From Hufsiella ginkgonis (GTDB taxonomy: Bacteria; Bacteroidota; Bacteroidia; Sphingobacteriales; Sphingobacteriaceae), in contig NZ_WVHS01000002.1 in the NCBI RefSeq assembly GCF_009834915.1, positions 806,001 through 870,000 on the forward strand: 64,000 bases of DNA, read 5' to 3'. Positions 9,189 through 17,829 of the stretch are shown here, in pieces. The notes below the pieces were generated by a model, which saw only the letters and a program-made list of their open reading frames with translations, made no database searches and was not told where the DNA came from. Within the stretch, counting starts at the first letter, position 1, and every line of letters begins with the position of its first letter. A program made the translations under genes and the position numbers.

Positions 9189-9692
9189 CTATTTATCGTT
9201 CATCATCTTCCAAACCCGGTTCTCCTCGGAAATTCGCACATATAACATCGCCGCATTGAGGATGCTGAACACGATAGCTGTGGTATACAGGTGAAAAACC
9301 AGCGGGATGAGCGCGATCTCGCCGACCACGATCATGTAATTGGGATGTTTAACCACTTTGTAGATTCCCCTGGTGACAGGCTGCATGCCCGGGATGCGGT
9401 ATATTTTGGTGTTCCAGAAAGTGCCCAGGGATGCGATCACCCAGTATTTAAAGGCCAGCAGCGCCAGGAAAATAACGAGTACCGGTATATTCATGCCTGT
9501 GCCACCCCGCAGGTAATACTCCACGATCACCGAAACCAGGAAGCAGGTATGCATCCCAACCATAACAGGGTAATGCTTTTGCCCGTATTGTACGGCGCCA
9601 TTAGCCAGCAGCCACTTCTCATTTTTCGAAGAAACATAGAGTTCCGAAAGACGCTGCGCTACCAGGAAAGAGATAAAGATCAGGAAGGCCAT
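9189..9692 (-). CDS. Isoprenylcysteine carboxyl methyltransferase-like membrane protein
   Basis: 167 residues with four or five predicted membrane helices and the ICMT signature RGIYKVVKHPNYMIVVGEIALIPLVF. In bacteria, ICMT-like proteins are frequently encoded next to type III polyketide synthases (the B. subtilis bpsA-bpsB arrangement), where they O-methylate alkylpyrones. Here the start codon directly follows the polyketide synthase stop codon (TAA then ATG with no gap), pointing to coupled translation and a shared pathway. SAM would be the methyl donor, acting at the inner membrane. Confidence 0.87.
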   Translation of the reverse strand: MAFLIFISFLVAQRLSELYVSSKNEKWLLANGAVQYGQKHYPVMVGMHTCFLVSVIVEYYLRGGTGMNIPVLVIFLALLAFKYWVIASLGTFWNTKIYRIPGMQPVTRGIYKVVKHPNYMIVVGEIALIPLVFHLYTTAIVFSILNAAMLYVRISEENRVWKMMNDK

Positions 9693-10777
9693 TTATTTCG
9701 AATGTGTCATGCGTAAAAGTACCATTTCGCTGGAAAAGCCGGGGCCCATAGCGAGCATTAATCCATACCCGTCGTCAAATCCCTCCCGGAGAAACTGTTC
9801 GAGCACGTATAAAACCGTGGCGCTCGACATATTCCCATAATGCTGCATCACACCGGCGGTGCGGCTAAGTTGTCGCGATCGATCTCCAGCGCATCTACGT
9901 ACGCATCGAGCACCTTTTTACCGCCGGGATGAAACACGAAGCTTCGGATGTCTTCCAGCGTTAAATTATGACGCGCCAGGAAGCCGGTTATATCCTGCCG
10001 CACGTGCTGATGAATAAGCGTGGGAATATCTTTTGAAAACAACACCTTAAAACCGGTATCCCGGAAGTCCCATCCCATCACGTCGAGCGAATCGTAATAC
10101 AGCTTGCTGCCCGAATCGATGATGAACACCTGTTTCCCGGCTTCCGTAAACCAATCCTGTTTTGGTGCATGGTTGTCTCCTTTTATGATACATGCGGCAA
10201 TCCCATCCGAGAACAGGCTCGAACCGATGAAATTGCTCTTGCTGTAGTCGTTTTTGATCAGGGTAAGCGAGCAAAGCTCCACCGATACCAGCAGCACCAC
10301 CGCATCCGGGTTTGCCTTTGCAGCGATATTCGCTTTTGCCATGCCTGATACCCCCCCGGCACACCCCAATCCCCAAACCGGTGTACGGCTGATCCCCGGA
10401 TCAAGCCTCATGGCATTGATAATGAGCGCGTCCATACTCGGTGTGGCCAGGCCGGTAGTAGATACGAACAAAATATCGGTGATATCTTCCTTCGCAGTTC
10501 CCGCCCGATCGAGACAGTGGGTGATCGCTTCTATCGCGTATCGCAGGGATAATTCAATGTAGTGGTCGTTCCGCTCGCCAAAGGTATTGTTAGCGGCGTA
10601 ATACGACAGTGGCTTACAGAAATTGCGGGTTTTTATTTCGGTGCTGTCAAACGCGGCCAGCAGCCGGTCTATCTGGGGAAAATTCCCGATGAACAACTCG
10701 CGGGCTTGTTTTTTTACCGCTTCCTGGTCTGTCCTGTCCGGAAAATCGATGGTAGAAACTGCGGCTATGAAAGGCAT
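9693..10777 (-). pseudogene. Type III polyketide synthase, interrupted by a one-base frameshift
   Basis: The first frame gives 304 recognisable residues of a chalcone/stilbene-synthase-type enzyme: catalytic Cys139 in WGLGCAGGVSGM and His283 in [14 protein letters not shown]. The frame then leaves the family (AAPPV) and stops at 9848. The adjacent frame continues the family precisely: [20 protein letters not shown], then [12 protein letters not shown], ending at 9693. It contains the third catalytic residue, Asn of GNMSS. One missing base after the TTA codon near 9865/9866 would restore a normal 361-residue protein. The enzyme would make alkylpyrones or alkylresorcinols from fatty acyl-CoA and malonyl-CoA. 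As written the product lacks the Asn; it is either a real mutation or a sequence error. Confidence 0.9.
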
Positions 10778-10843
10778 ATATAGAGTATACGTCTATAAGC
10801 AATTAAGTGGTTGGCTTGTTTTACCGGTGCTTAACTTTTGAGA

Positions 10844-11983
10844 TTAGAGCAGCAAAGCGTCTACGCGGTGGGCATGTACCATCCCCTCGCATTCCGACCA
10901 GGAAAATACCGTAAAACGACCATCCTGCGATGCCACCAGCGCCAGCGCATCATGCTGATCATGTACGAATTGCGCGGCCGAGAGGTGCCGTGTCCCCCCG
11001 TTTTGCGTAGGATGGATAACACGTACCGGGCTGTTAACCACCGGCTCTGTAAGCATGATCTGCTCTACGGGGCTGCCGTGGAACGAGCGGATGATCTTGG
11101 CGCCGAAAGCCAGCAGTTCGTGCTGGTCGCTGATCACGGTGGCGCCATCTACCGCGGTAACCCCGGCTACGCTTTCCACGGCACGGGTCAGCGAATCCTG
11201 CCATACGGAATTCCGCTCCGCGGGATGTTGCTTCACCAGCTCGGCGAGACCGGCAAAAGCAGGCATTACCGGGTAAGAAATGGGATGAACGATAGAATCG
11301 CGCCAGGCAGTGCTCCCGGAAGGCACCACCAGCAGCGCACCACCCCTGCCATGTGCGCGCATCGAAGCTGCCAGTTGCACGAGCACACTTACGGAGTCGC
11401 TCCAGCCTTCGAGACCGGTAAAACCCAGCAGCGATGTTAATAACGCTGGGCAGTCCGGCAATGCCACACTGGTGTCGTCTACGATCTTTACTTCGTCGCC
11501 TTTCAATACGGCGATATTCACAAACTTCCCGAAACCGTCTATACGCCGGTGTTTGATCACCAGTAATCCCGGCTCCACTACTTCGAGCACGAAACACAAA
11601 CCGGGAATTACCCGCGTAGTGCCCCAGACGTACAGCTCCCCCTGCTGGTGCCACACGCCCAGGTGATTTCCGGAGCGCTCAACGGCGGGTGCAAGCTTGG
11701 TAAGCAGTGCAGGGCTTAGTTTCAGCGGATGCTCAAAAACCATCGGGTGCATGGCCATTTCGGGCGGCAGTAACGCCAGCGAGATCTTGGGCGGGTGCCC
11801 TTCTTCCTTACGGAGGCTGGCCCAGAACGCCGCATCGATCATCATCTCGATCAGGTACTCCGTAGGACAAGGGGCAACCTCGTGCATGCTCCTGGCCATC
11901 ACCGATGCATGATGATGGAGAAAGTGCGATTCGATGGTAGCTGAAACGGAGCGGGCGGCTTTGTAGGTAGATTCCTGGATCAT
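10844..11983 (-). CDS. DisA_N-like (DACNV-type) putative nucleotide-sensor protein
   Basis: 379 residues without signal peptide or membrane segment. The C-terminal half resembles diadenylate cyclase (DisA_N) domains: GRGGALLVVPSG near 213-223, VDGATVIS with the DGA motif at 279-281, and GGTRHLSAAQFV at 329-340, matching the GTRHRAA nucleotide-binding motif with Arg replaced by Leu. The N-terminal ~200 residues form a separate domain unlike DisA. Proteins of this layout are annotated as DACNV probable sensor domains, thought to bind nucleotides rather than synthesise c-di-AMP. I cannot tell from sequence whether it is catalytic. It lies 66 bp upstream of the polyketide synthase on the same strand. 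Confidence 0.68.
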   Translation of the reverse strand: MIQESTYKAARSVSATIESHFLHHHASVMARSMHEVAPCPTEYLIEMMIDAAFWASLRKEEGHPPKISLALLPPEMAMHPMVFEHPLKLSPALLTKLAPAVERSGNHLGVWHQQGELYVWGTTRVIPGLCFVLEVVEPGLLVIKHRRIDGFGKFVNIAVLKGDEVKIVDDTSVALPDCPALLTSLLGFTGLEGWSDSVSVLVQLAASMRAHGRGGALLVVPSGSTAWRDSIVHPISYPVMPAFAGLAELVKQHPAERNSVWQDSLTRAVESVAGVTAVDGATVISDQHELLAFGAKIIRSFHGSPVEQIMLTEPVVNSPVRVIHPTQNGGTRHLSAAQFVHDQHDALALVASQDGRFTVFSWSECEGMVHAHRVDALLL

Positions 11984-12037
11984 CGATGTAAAAATATCTT
12001 AAAAAATGGGATTAGGAAATAGAGAATAGAGCGCTTC

Positions 12038-12979
12038 CTATTTCCTGTTCCCCCCAAAGATCTTCCTTAAAAACTGGTCGGTGTACGCTACCGTTGGTGT
12101 AAACCAGGGTTCGAACAAACAAAATGAATGAGGAGCGCCTTCAAAAGTATGCACCTCTGAATAGGTATGAAAGGTATCGAGCACCTTTCGAAAATCGTCG
12201 CGGCCGGCATGCATGCGGTCCACCGCGCTGTTCAGGAACAAAGTTGGCGGGGTATTTTTTCCAACATGTGCCAGCGGCGATGCCTGTGCCCATAATGCCG
12301 GGTTGTCCTTTTTTGCAAAGCCAAACCACCAGGTAGCGGCCGAAACGGACCGGCTGTCGTCGCCTTCCCCCGATTCGGGATGGACGAATGACAGGGTGCC
12401 GTCGATATCTACAATGGCTTGCACCTTTTGGGTAGTGCCCAGGTAAGCCGCCAGTTCGCCCCCGGCAGAAAAACCGAGCACCGCTACCTTGTTACGGTCG
12501 GCATGAAACTGCGTTGAGTTGCTGCGCACCCATTCCAATGCCGCCTGCAGGTCTTCGATGGCCGCAGGGTAAAGCGCCTCTGTCGACAGCCGGTATTCTA
12601 CAGTGAAACAGGCGTACCCCCGTTCTGCCAGCTTCCGGGCAAGCGGGATATGCTGTGAGCGATCGCCGCTTCGCCAGCCTCCTCCATGGATGATGAGGAT
12701 CGCCGGAACAAGTTTACGGCGCTTGCCGGCCGGGTAAAAGGCGTCGAGATGCAGGTCCCGGTCGTTCAAAGAACGGTAGACCATCGCGGGAGCTTCTTTT
12801 ACGGAAGCCGCCTGGCCTACCGCGGCAATACGGATCTCGGGGTATTTTTTTACCGTGCTTTGAAAAGCGCTCCAGGTAGTATAAGAGGTATCGCGTTTCC
12901 CGGTAAGGCCGTCGGTACGCTGCCCGTATAACCGGGATGCCGCCGTGAGCAGCAGCAGGAAAACCATTCGTTTCAACAT
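12038..12979 (-). CDS. Alpha/beta hydrolase (BD-FAE/esterase-lipase type), exported
   Basis: The preferred start (12979) gives MLKRMVFLLLLTAASRLYGQ, a good signal peptide; an upstream ATG at 13039 would add an unlikely 20-residue leader. The oxyanion-hole motif HGGGWRSGD and nucleophile motif GFSAGGE are clear. A Trp/Phe-rich C-terminus with GAPHSFCLFEPW supplies the likely catalytic His, and Asp is probably in NSAVDRMH. This is typical of periplasmic carbohydrate or feruloyl/acetyl esterases of the BD-FAE type. The substrate is unknown. It stands 54 bp before the DACNV-type gene on the same strand. Confidence 0.85.
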   Translation of the reverse strand: MLKRMVFLLLLTAASRLYGQRTDGLTGKRDTSYTTWSAFQSTVKKYPEIRIAAVGQAASVKEAPAMVYRSLNDRDLHLDAFYPAGKRRKLVPAILIIHGGGWRSGDRSQHIPLARKLAERGYACFTVEYRLSTEALYPAAIEDLQAALEWVRSNSTQFHADRNKVAVLGFSAGGELAAYLGTTQKVQAIVDIDGTLSFVHPESGEGDDSRSVSAATWWFGFAKKDNPALWAQASPLAHVGKNTPPTLFLNSAVDRMHAGRDDFRKVLDTFHTYSEVHTFEGAPHSFCLFEPWFTPTVAYTDQFLRKIFGGNRK

Positions 12980-13066
12980 AGCATAATAACGAACAATAGT
13001 AAAGATTCGTCCGCATTCTTTTATTTCCAGGCAAAACATTTCTGGCGAAGAACTGCTTATTCGTAC

Positions 13067-13408
13067 ATGACATTATCAGACCAGGAATTCAGGGAAGAAT
13101 TTAAGCCCTTACAGGTGCCCCCTTCCTATGACGTAAGTGATACGAAAGAGAACAAAGTGGTATTTGCCCTCGCCGATCTTGGCAAGGGCACAGCCGATGA
13201 GGTAGTTAGCAAGATAACGGAGTTTGAGCCAGGTTTCCAGGATAAAGGCACCATGATCTCTACGGGCGATATCCTCCAACGGCTCTATGAAAAAGGCTTG
13301 CTAAAAGGCACTGAACACGAAGGAGCAATGGTGTACAACCTGAGTAAGATCACGGAAGCGAACGATGGAGAAGTGGAGCCCCGCCTGCTCGCGCCGGGGC
13401 TGGACTAG
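13067..13408 (+). CDS. Small conserved-looking hypothetical protein
   Basis: 113 residues, acidic, no signal peptide or membrane helix. The central part (VVFALADLGKGTADEVVSKI and DILQRLYEKGLLKGTEHEGA) has the rhythm of a winged helix: a DeltaGxGTADEVV helix-turn-helix-like element followed by a wing-like turn before MVYNLSK. I do not recognise the family. A role as a small DNA-binding or adaptor protein is only a guess. It is divergent from the esterase and convergent with the TauE/SafE gene. Confidence 0.7.
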   Translation: MTLSDQEFREEFKPLQVPPSYDVSDTKENKVVFALADLGKGTADEVVSKITEFEPGFQDKGTMISTGDILQRLYEKGLLKGTEHEGAMVYNLSKITEANDGEVEPRLLAPGLD

Positions 13409-13434
13409 TTATTTAGCTAACCTGGCCTGTTGGT

Positions 13435-14202
13435 CTATTTGAACAGCACATCATAGGCAAATCTCGCCAGGGTACCTACCACCACCAATAAAAAAAATAC
13501 GCGGATAAAGCCGTTTCCCTTAGCTATCGCCAGTTTTGCGCCCAGCCATCCGCCGGCCGCATTGCTCGCCGCCATGGGGAGCGCCACTGCCCAAATGATC
13601 TTGCCTTTTACGAGGAACAGGCAAATGGAGCCGAAATTAGTGGCCAGGTTCACCATCTTGGCATTGGCCGATGCGTGGAGAAAATCGAAGCCCAGGATCA
13701 CCACGAAGGCCAGCACAAGAAAACTGCCGGTACCGGGGCCGATAAATCCGTCGTACACCCCGATGATCATGCTGATCAGCACCGCGTAAGTCATTTGCCG
13801 CGCCGGAGAATGGTTTTTGAGGATATGCCGGCCGAAATCCTTCTTCGAATACGTATAAATGGCTACCAGCGAGAGAACCGCCAGCAGCAGCGGCTTCATA
13901 AAGTCGTTCTTTACATGGGTAAGCAGGTACGAGCCCATAAACGCGGCGGCAGTAGCCACCACCATCATCACGGCCGGCAGCTTCCAGTTCACCTGCACTT
14001 TTTTGAGGTATTGCCAGGCCGCGAAGCTCGTGCCGCTAAACGCCGGGATCTTAAGACTGCCTATCACCGTAACCACCGGGAAGTTGCCGAGTAACAGGAG
14101 GCTTACCGGCAGCTGGATCAACCCGCCCCCGCCCACTATAGCATCTACAAATCCTGCGGAAAAAGCGGCCAGGCAGAGCAATAACAAAGTGGTCATTTCC
14201 AT
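13435..14202 (-). CDS. TSUP family permease (TauE/SafE)
   Basis: Start placed at ATG 14202 (MEMTTLLLL); the more upstream codon at 14211 would be TTG. About 255 residues with seven or eight membrane helices. Family signatures are the glycine-rich GFVDAIVGGGGLIQLP in the first repeat and GVYDGFIGPGTGSFLVLAF in the second, an internal duplication typical of TauE/SafE anion exporters. Substrates in the family include sulfite, sulfoacetate and related anions; none can be assigned here. Confidence 0.9.
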   Translation of the reverse strand: MEMTTLLLLCLAAFSAGFVDAIVGGGGLIQLPVSLLLLGNFPVVTVIGSLKIPAFSGTSFAAWQYLKKVQVNWKLPAVMMVVATAAAFMGSYLLTHVKNDFMKPLLLAVLSLVAIYTYSKKDFGRHILKNHSPARQMTYAVLISMIIGVYDGFIGPGTGSFLVLAFVVILGFDFLHASANAKMVNLATNFGSICLFLVKGKIIWAVALPMAASNAAGGWLGAKLAIAKGNGFIRVFFLLVVVGTLARFAYDVLFK

Positions 14203-14261
14203 CGGCGGCAAAAATACCTAAATCTTTTTCGCACGAAGTTCCCGATCCATGGTAAAGTGTA

Positions 14262-14290
14262 TAAAAAAGACCGCGGGCGCCGCCCCCGTT
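14262..14290 (-). terminator. Probable intrinsic terminator of the DNA polymerase IV gene
   Basis: On the minus strand, a GC-rich hairpin (GGGC-GGC-GCCC core extended by C-G and G-C pairs across one mismatch) is followed by TCTTTTTT. It begins 14 bp after the dinB stop. Confidence 0.55.
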
Positions 14291-14303
14291 ACGTCACTTC
14301 TCC

Positions 14304-15413
14304 CTATTCCGGGAACAAAAGCAACACCGACGGATCTTTTGCCGACCGTTTCAAATCAGGCTCCTTAAAGTTCGAAAGTGACACCCCAAGCAGCCTCACC
14401 CGCTGATTTTCTTCAAACGTAGCAGCCAGCAGGCTTTTAGAAACCCGGGCGATGGCATCTGCATCATTCACGGCGGTTGCGAGCGAGGTACCCCGGGTGA
14501 TCTGCTTAAAATCGGCATACTTGATCTTTACCGTAATAGTGCGTCCCTTGATTTCGTTCTTCTCAAGCCGCTTGCTTACGATCACCGATAGCTTTTCCAG
14601 TTCCGGGTTCATTTCCTCCAGCGTGGTAAGATCGAACGCGAAAGTATCCTCCGCACCTACCGATTTCGTTTCCCGGTCGGGCTGTACCCGCCGGTTGTCG
14701 ATACCCCGTACGATTTGGTAATAAAACCGGCCGGGTTTGCCAAAATGGCGGACAAGCTCCTGCTCCGGCAGTTTCTTCAGGTCGGCGCCGGTGAACAGGT
14801 GCAGGCTCTTCATCTTTCCGGCGGTGACCTTCCCTACGCCAAAGAACTTCTCCACCGGTAGCTTTTCCATAAATGTCCCGATAGATGACGGCCCGATGAA
14901 CGTGAGCCCATCGGGTTTATTCATATCTGAGGCGGTCTTGGCCACGAATTTATTCACAGAAACACCCGCGGATGCGGTGAGCTGCAGCTCCGCTTTAATA
15001 GCGGCCTTGATCGCTTTCGCAATATCGATGGCCGACCCGATGCCAGCCTTATCGCTGGTAACGTCGAGGAAAGCCTCGTCGAGCGACAAAGGCTCGATCA
15101 GGTCGGTATACCGGCTGAAAATCTCGCGGATGTGATTGGAAACCTCTTTATAAACCGCGAAACGCGGCCTGATAAAGATCGCCTGCGGGCAAAGCTGCTG
15201 CGCTTTTTTTGATGACATGGCAGATTTAACACCAAACTTTCGCGCTTCATAGCTTGCGGTGGCCACCACACCTCCGCGTCCCTCCGGCGAACCGCCGACC
15301 ACGATGGGCTTACCGCGATATTCGGGGTTGTCCCGCTGTTCCACCGATGCGTAAAAGGCATCCATATCAATGTGAATGATCTTACGTACAACCGGTGCAG
15401 AAGGCTGATCCAT
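14304..15413 (-). CDS. dinB: DNA polymerase IV (Y-family)
   Basis: 369 residues. The catalytic motif HIDMDAFYASVEQRDNPEYRG opens the palm domain, and SLDEAFLDVT supplies the second pair of acidic residues. VGGSPEGRGGVVATASYEAR, the SAGVSVNKFVAK segment and FFGVGKVTAGK (helix-hairpin-helix region) are all characteristic. The little-finger domain occupies the last ~110 residues. This translesion polymerase bypasses damaged bases with low fidelity. It is apparently monocistronic with its own terminator. No LexA-like box is visible upstream. Confidence 0.96.
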   Translation of the reverse strand: MDQPSAPVVRKIIHIDMDAFYASVEQRDNPEYRGKPIVVGGSPEGRGGVVATASYEARKFGVKSAMSSKKAQQLCPQAIFIRPRFAVYKEVSNHIREIFSRYTDLIEPLSLDEAFLDVTSDKAGIGSAIDIAKAIKAAIKAELQLTASAGVSVNKFVAKTASDMNKPDGLTFIGPSSIGTFMEKLPVEKFFGVGKVTAGKMKSLHLFTGADLKKLPEQELVRHFGKPGRFYYQIVRGIDNRRVQPDRETKSVGAEDTFAFDLTTLEEMNPELEKLSVIVSKRLEKNEIKGRTITVKIKYADFKQITRGTSLATAVNDADAIARVSKSLLAATFEENQRVRLLGVSLSNFKEPDLKRSAKDPSVLLLFPE

Positions 15414-15499
15414 GAAAATTGGAGTATCGGATCAAATATAAGATAAACCTACAACGCAGCCCCTGGCGGAAAGGTAGGAAACGGATGATCTTTCGGCAC

Positions 15500-16333
15500 C
15501 TATGATAGCTTTTGAAGATAATTCACATTGTGTTTCATGCTTTCAAGCGGGGAGCTGGCATACTCTTCCTGTTCCACGAAAAAGTACCGCAGGCCCGATT
15601 CCTTACCATGATCGAGCATGGCAGCGATGTCAAGTCCGCCTTTACCAAATTCTGTGCTTCGTTTTTTTGCCAGGTCCATGTCCTTCAGGTGCCACAGCGG
15701 GAACCTGCCGGGATGATTCTTAAAATACGCCAGCGGATCTTTGCCCGATGCGATCACCCAGCCGAGGTCCAGTTCCATATTTACCAGTTTCGGATCAGTA
15801 TCGCTAAGCAGCACATCGTACAACACTTGCCCGTTCTCCTCCCCAAACTCGTAATCGTGGTTATGATACCCGAATTTGAGGCCCATTTTTTTACACTCCT
15901 CACCGGCTTTGTTAAAGGTGTCGGCAGTCTTCCGGTAATTGCTTACCGTTTGTCCGCTGGTTGGCATCGAAGAGCAGATCAGGTATTCCTGTCCCGCCTC
16001 AGCGGCCTCGGCTATCGTTTTTTTCCATTGCCCGTCTATGTGTACGTGTCCGCTCCGGAGCGTCATGCCCAACGCGGTACAGATTTCCTTGATTTCCTTC
16101 GGCTTTAAGCCATAATAGTTGCCTTTGGCGCTTCCGGCAGATTCGATCTGTTTAATGCCGAGGCCTGCAACCTGTTCGAGCGTACCACGGGCGTCTTTCA
16201 TCATCGAATCGCGAAACGTGTACAGCTGCACCCCGATGTTCTTCACTTTTCTTTCGGGCGCGATAAATGACGGGAGCACAACGCAACCCGCGGCAAGGGC
16301 GGTGAGCTGGTGCAGGAAGGTGCGGCGGATCAT
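15500..16333 (-). CDS. Sugar phosphate isomerase/epimerase-like TIM-barrel protein, exported
   Basis: 277 residues. The N-terminus RRTFLHQLTALAAGCVVLP is a Tat-like or Sec signal. The mature part follows the xylose-isomerase-like TIM barrel pattern (KNIGVQLYTFRDSM, GYHNHDYEF, VNMELDLGWVIASGKDP, LWHLKDMD, FVEQEEY), keeping the usual metal-binding His/Glu/Asp positions. It lies 20 bp downstream of a double-DUF1080 gene on the same strand. Such pairs are common in Bacteroidota and are linked to export-side processing of 3-keto sugars. The exact reaction is unknown. Confidence 0.87.
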   Translation of the reverse strand: MIRRTFLHQLTALAAGCVVLPSFIAPERKVKNIGVQLYTFRDSMMKDARGTLEQVAGLGIKQIESAGSAKGNYYGLKPKEIKEICTALGMTLRSGHVHIDGQWKKTIAEAAEAGQEYLICSSMPTSGQTVSNYRKTADTFNKAGEECKKMGLKFGYHNHDYEFGEENGQVLYDVLLSDTDPKLVNMELDLGWVIASGKDPLAYFKNHPGRFPLWHLKDMDLAKKRSTEFGKGGLDIAAMLDHGKESGLRYFFVEQEEYASSPLESMKHNVNYLQKLS

Positions 16334-16353
16334 GAATGTGTTTTTAGCAGTTT

Positions 16354-17715
16354 TTACTTCAACTCTTTAATCTTAATACTCCTGTACGAAACCAGGTTGC
16401 CATGGTCCTGGATCAGGATATGTCCTTTCGGCGCCATCCCGAAGTTTGGCCAGCTTTTATACTTGCTTTCCGCCACCAGGGCGAGGAATTCGGGGGAACC
16501 GCGGGTGTATTCCACCACTTTATAGCCGTTCAGCCAGTACTCGATGCGGTTATCGGGGTATGCGCGGATGATAGCCTGGTTCCATTCCCCGATCTTTTTC
16601 TGCGAAAGGGCAGGTATCTTTTTAGAAGCGATCAGGTCATATAACGATGCCATGGTGCGGTTTCCATTCTTGCCAAGCTTAGCATCGGGGTGACGCTCAT
16701 CATCCAGCACCTGGTATTCCGGGCCTATGGCCGATCCCTTGTTACCTTCGGATTCCGTTACGTAGTATTTAACGCCGCTATTGGCGCCCTCTGTAAGCCG
16801 GAAATCAAACTGAAGCTCAAAAGCGCCGTATTCTTTTTCCGTGACGATGTCGCCGCCGTTGGTAGACTCCGCTCCCGTAGAAGCGAGCACACTCAGCTCA
16901 CCGTTCTTTACTTGCCATCCTTTGGCGGGGAACGCCGGCTTATAAGCGCCGCGCCAGCCTTTGGTGGTTTTGCCATCGAACAGCAGGTAATAACCGTTGG
17001 CCTTCTCCTGTGCTGAAAGGTTATTAGGCACCAGGTTGGCCACAAAGATCTTGTCAGGGGGCGACGGCTTAAGGTTTTCGGTAGCGATGCGGATCTTGCG
17101 CCAGCGTATTTGCTTACCCGCCTTGTCGCTGCTGCCCACGGCATGTACCTGCAGGGAAATAAATCCCGAAGGTGTCATGGCATCTACCGTGTTAGAGGTA
17201 GGTATACCGTTCACCCATACGCGGATCACGTTGCCGATGCACTCGATGCGGTATTTGTTCCATTGGCCGTTCTTAAAAGCCTTTTTTCCCGGGAGATTAT
17301 ACTCCAGGGTGTAAAGCCAGCCGCGGCGGGCTTCGTCGTATAAACCGCCGCTCCATTGACGAGCCGACGGATCTACCTCTACCTGGTAGCCATGCACCCG
17401 GCCGTTATTATATTCCGGCTTGCTCTCACTGCGGATCTGGATCCCGGAGTTCATCGACGTATCTACGTTCAACTCCAGCTCGAGAATAAAATTACCATAG
17501 TTTTTCTCCGTGCTTAAAAAAGAGTTTGGCGTGCCTGCCACGGTGGTACCGATGATCTCGCCGTCCTTTACTTCGTACCTGGCCTTTCCGTTCAGCTGTT
17601 TCCAGCCGGTTAGGTCTTTGCCGTTAAACAGGCTTGTCCATTTTTGTGCTTGTGCGTTTGTGGCAAACAGCACCAGCAGCACCGATAAACGGCCGATAAA
17701 AATCTTAGGGGTCAT
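16354..17715 (-). CDS. Exported protein with two DUF1080 (3-keto-disaccharide hydrolase-like) domains
   Basis: 453 residues with a signal peptide ([18 protein letters not shown]). Two copies of the concanavalin-like DUF1080 domain follow. The first (about 25-215) has [27 protein letters not shown] and [11 protein letters not shown]. The second (about 235-450) has [25 protein letters not shown] and [23 protein letters not shown]1080 members are known as 3-keto-glycoside hydrolases. The tandem form and the adjacent isomerase-like gene suggest periplasmic sugar breakdown. Confidence 0.88.
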   Translation of the reverse strand: MTPKIFIGRLSVLLVLFATNAQAQKWTSLFNGKDLTGWKQLNGKARYEVKDGEIIGTTVAGTPNSFLSTEKNYGNFILELELNVDTSMNSGIQIRSESKPEYNNGRVHGYQVEVDPSARQWSGGLYDEARRGWLYTLEYNLPGKKAFKNGQWNKYRIECIGNVIRVWVNGIPTSNTVDAMTPSGFISLQVHAVGSSDKAGKQIRWRKIRIATENLKPSPPDKIFVANLVPNNLSAQEKANGYYLLFDGKTTKGWRGAYKPAFPAKGWQVKNGELSVLASTGAESTNGGDIVTEKEYGAFELQFDFRLTEGANSGVKYYVTESEGNKGSAIGPEYQVLDDERHPDAKLGKNGNRTMASLYDLIASKKIPALSQKKIGEWNQAIIRAYPDNRIEYWLNGYKVVEYTRGSPEFLALVAESKYKSWPNFGMAPKGHILIQDHGNLVSYRSIKIKELK

Positions 17716-17795
17716 GATCGTATTTCAATTGGTTATACACCGCGGTTCAAGCGTGTAACGCAGGTGCTCATTTCAGCAGTAAATATACAATTGCA

Positions 17796-17826
17796 TTTCA
17801 AAAAGAAAGCAACGCCGTTATATTTG
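17796..17826 (+). promoter_or_regulatory. Bacteroidota-type promoter for the Crp/Fnr gene
   Basis: TTTC, a 19-bp spacer and a perfect TATATTTG box (TANNTTTG consensus). The box ends only 3 bp before the chosen ATG, which would place the transcript start at or next to the start codon. Confidence 0.45.
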
Positions 17827-17829
17827 GCC

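Noticed and set aside
9866-9880. Programmed -1 frameshift in the polyketide synthase
   Set aside because: The sequence around the shift (GAC AAC TTA GCC) has no X XXY YYZ slippery heptamer and no evident downstream stem; a simple deletion or error is more economical.
11034-11654. 206-codon open frame inside the DACNV-type gene
   Set aside because: It is Arg/Gly-rich out-of-frame translation of the real gene, without family resemblance.
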